Assembly (NCBI GenBank): GCA_000827265.1
Contig: KN834811.1
Coordinates: forward strand, 1 to 64,000
DNA: 64,000 bases
Source of the DNA: Collybiopsis luxurians FD-317 M1
Lineage: Eukaryota > Basidiomycota > Agaricomycetes > Agaricales > Omphalotaceae
Direction: 5' to 3'
A model generated the notes under the pieces. The model was not told the DNA's origin and made no database searches. It worked only from the letters and a program-made list of their open reading frames with translations. Below, piece by piece: positions 61,524-64,000 of this stretch. Each line of letters begins with the position of its first letter. Within the stretch, counting starts at the first letter, position 1. The position numbers and the translations under genes are program-made.

Positions 61524-62862
61524 ATGGATAAAGATGATCTGGCTATTTTTTTGGAGCTGGGATATGTGATAAAAATTACAGTTATTGGAAGCATTGTCAC
61601 ATTTATCCTTTTTGGTTCATAATATCTATTATATCGAGTGTAAAAACTAGCTGACTATAATTTCACAGGTTTTTATCTCGGAGTTGCAGGATTTGTCATT
61701 CATCTACTCATGTAACGATAGAGGATCAATGTTCTTTAAACATATAGAACTGACTTACCTTGTATCTATTTTAATTTTCACGCAGCCAGAAAAGAGTTCA
61801 AGGCCGCCCCCAACAAATTTTTCTCATTATACAATGTTGTCTCCTTCTAAGCTCTATTTTTACCTTCATCGACTCCTGTGCAACACCGTTGTCAAAGATT
61901 CAAGCTATTGTACCTCAACCAGACTCAGGCGGAATTGATTCACTTGAAGAAAAATTCAGCACAGTCGAAAATTTACAGGCTCCATCTCTTTTTTTCTACA
62001 TTACTAATTGGTTTTCTGGTGGGATAAATGTCAGTCTCTGATTCTTAGCAAATGACAATGACTCATCCTTGCTTTTGATTCTCATAGATAATAATTGCCG
62101 ACACATTAGTGATTTGGAGAGCCTGGGTCATATGGAGCGAGAGAAAATTTTTGAAATGGATCTTTCTTTTTCTAGCAATTGGCAATGCAGGTATGCAGCC
62201 TGCAGCTGTGACAAATCTGGCAATGCAATTCACCTTTTGATCCCATAAAGTTGTAATTGTTTTGACAAATGTCATCTGGATTTCAGGAGCGCCACATGAA
62301 AGCTTGGGGACAGCATTCAAGCTCAACCTTTTTATGCTGGTTTCTATGACATTGAATACTTTGGCTACAACTGCTATTGCATACAGAGCAAGGTCAATAC
62401 AGAGACATTCCTGTGGATCTACTTACTTATTTTTTTGTGATGAGTAGAGTTCACTCAAATATAATGAATGTCTTTGGCAATAGCCTCGTGACTAGTGCAT
62501 CCCCAGTGCAAAAAATACTTTGGTTTATTGTCCAATCTGGTTTTATCTTTTGCATTCTGCAGGTAAGCTTCATTTACACAGTCCTGGTCTTTATGATTGA
62601 GGGACAAAAATTTCTTTCTGCTTTTAATTTGATTTCCTAGGTGGCATTATATGTCATCACAATTGCCTTCAGCATTTCCAGTAATTCAAAGTTCTTTGAT
62701 GCATACAATGTAATTATTGGGCCCCTGGCATTTATGTTACTGGTATGCCGCATTTTGCCCATTTCTAGAATTCTATTTCATAATCTTCCAATGCAAATGT
62801 AACAGCCATACTATCCCACCGCAGTATTTGCAGTATCCCTTCTCCTTGGAAGCTCACAGTGA
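61524..62862 (+). CDS. Multi-pass membrane protein, Agaricomycete 7-TM family
   Basis: Eight exons join in phase to 286 residues: 61524-61614, 61669-61711, 61786-62029, 62088-62190, 62287-62392, 62448-62562, 62641-62742 and 62806-62862. Hydrophobic spans include IKITVIGSIVTFILFGFYLG, then IIIADTLVIWRAWVIW (the ADxxVxWRAWxxW block that marks this fungal family), MLVSMTLNTLATTAIAYRAR, KILWFIVQSGFIFCILQVAL and PTAVFAVSLLL. The order fits seven spans with the N-terminus outside. Donor sites are GT but some are weak (gttcat, gtaacg, gtcaat). No function is known for the family; expansion in mushrooms has led to ideas of sensing (inference). It differs clearly from the two other membrane-protein genes in this window, so the three are not recent duplicates. 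Confidence 0.86.
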
Positions 62863-64000
62863 TCCTAGATACTCAATTATGTTACAAGAATCCTCAAGCT
62901 GCCAGTTCAGAACAAAATGAGGGCAGTGTGAGTCTCGACTTCCAAGAATGAACCTCTCAAGTAGACGTATACAGCAGCCAGCTGTTCCATGTACAAACTG
63001 GCAGCTTTCCAGTCTTTTCTTAATCCCGTATTGTTCTCTTCCTTGTCTACTATCTCAGGGCTGATACCTTTCCGGGAAAGCCATTAAACAGTTACATAGA
63101 GTCCAGTGCAATCATTATCTGAAGAAGACTAGCATTTGACTAGCGCAGATTGATATAGAACAAAGTGAATACTCAGCTGAATGGAAAAACAACTGAGGTG
63201 CTACAGAGAGTACTCTAGCTATAAGTAGTCGTATCCGTACAAGTAATCAAGGAAGCAAAGTATGAAATGTACCAAGCAATAAAGTAAGAGCTACAGAATA
63301 GAGGATTAAAGTAAACACACAGCGAAGCATAACAGAATTGGAAAAGAAAGTGTGCCTACCTACGGACCACTTACTCTATCAATTGAGACCTCGCCCGAAC
63401 AGAAAGTGTTCATTAATAGCTTTAATGCCAGATCAACAGCACTGAAGCCTTTTTATTTTCATCTGGTGGAACTGTCTCGGTGCGCATTTTTACCAATTCA
63501 TATTTATACGATTCTCTCTTTTTCGCCGCATATCTCAGAAATGGTCCAGTTCTGTTTTCCACAGTCCATTCTGACCCTCAGAGAGTTTTGACTAAGCATG
63601 GGTGAAGCGAAAGATCTAGATTTGGAACACCTTACGGCCACTGTGATCGATCGACCGGTGCCTGCGAAACGGATGATCCAAAATAATGGTAAAATGGACC
63701 TACATACCACGAATATCCCAGAACCGCAAACAGAGGGAATTGTCGGCTTATAGATTTCCCTTTTTTGTTAGCATAAGTTAGAAAGTTTCGTCTAGCGAAA
63801 ACAGAAACATAAAAGCTGTATTTGAAATTTCAACAGATGTAACCAGTAAGTATACAAATTCTACATAAACTAAGGTACGCATATACTCAGCTTCAAATAT
63901 TCAGAAGCAGCTGAGCGCAGTTGCTGGGTAGCGATCGGCAGACCGGCTCACTGGTATTAGTGTTCAACGGAAATATGTAACTACCAATCGCTTCCTTGAC
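62863..64000. other. No confident gene to the window edge
   Basis: The first 100 bases are the 3' region of the membrane-protein gene. An open plus-strand frame at 63352-63591 and a minus-strand frame at 63504-63710 overlap and show no domain. The edge may cut a gene lying further right. Confidence 0.5.

Overview
The window looks like nuclear DNA of a basidiomycete, most likely an Agaricomycete. Genes are split by many short introns (about 43-96 nt, mostly 50-60) with GT-AG ends, and several products belong to families typical of Agaricomycetes: multi-pass membrane proteins of the 7-TM/DUF6533 type, a MYND zinc-finger protein, an HMG-box regulator and a CipC-like DUF3759 protein. There are no bacterial operons. 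I saw no tRNA, rRNA or CRISPR. All exon models below were built by eye from splice sites, phase and family resemblance.

Left part (1-3.5 kb): repeats. A G/T-rich tandem array with a period of about 330 bp fills roughly the first 2.5 kb, followed by a minisatellite with an exact 135-bp period and a 24-bp perfect palindrome. From 3.5 to 8 kb I see no confident gene, only old duplicated segments. At 8.07-10.86 kb lies an Atg13 gene, recognisable almost end to end but broken by a frame change and several in-frame stops. From 10.9 to 21.5 kb there are only fragments that look like exons.

Middle part: an intact HMG-box transcription factor (21.5-23.3 kb, minus); a MYND-domain gene (30.6-32.6 kb, plus) with a GC-AG intron and one in-frame TGA; a 13-exon multi-pass membrane protein (33.9-35.5 kb, minus); an 11-exon major-facilitator transporter (42.5-44.7 kb, plus); and a 5-exon CipC-like gene (45.3-45.9 kb, plus). 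The stretches between them hold scattered coding-like pieces I cannot assign, including a probable spliced gene on the minus strand near 47.4-49.5 kb.

Right part: a DUF6533-type membrane gene (51.0-52.5 kb) directly followed by a 1248-bp foldback element with inverted arms of about 450 bp. Then come two tandem minus-strand genes for Dug3-like class II glutamine amidotransferases with the same nine-exon layout, and an 8-exon membrane-protein gene. The most interesting point is that one amidotransferase copy keeps the whole fold but has lost both the N-terminal catalytic cysteine and the oxyanion-hole asparagine, so it looks like a pseudoenzyme beside its normal sister.
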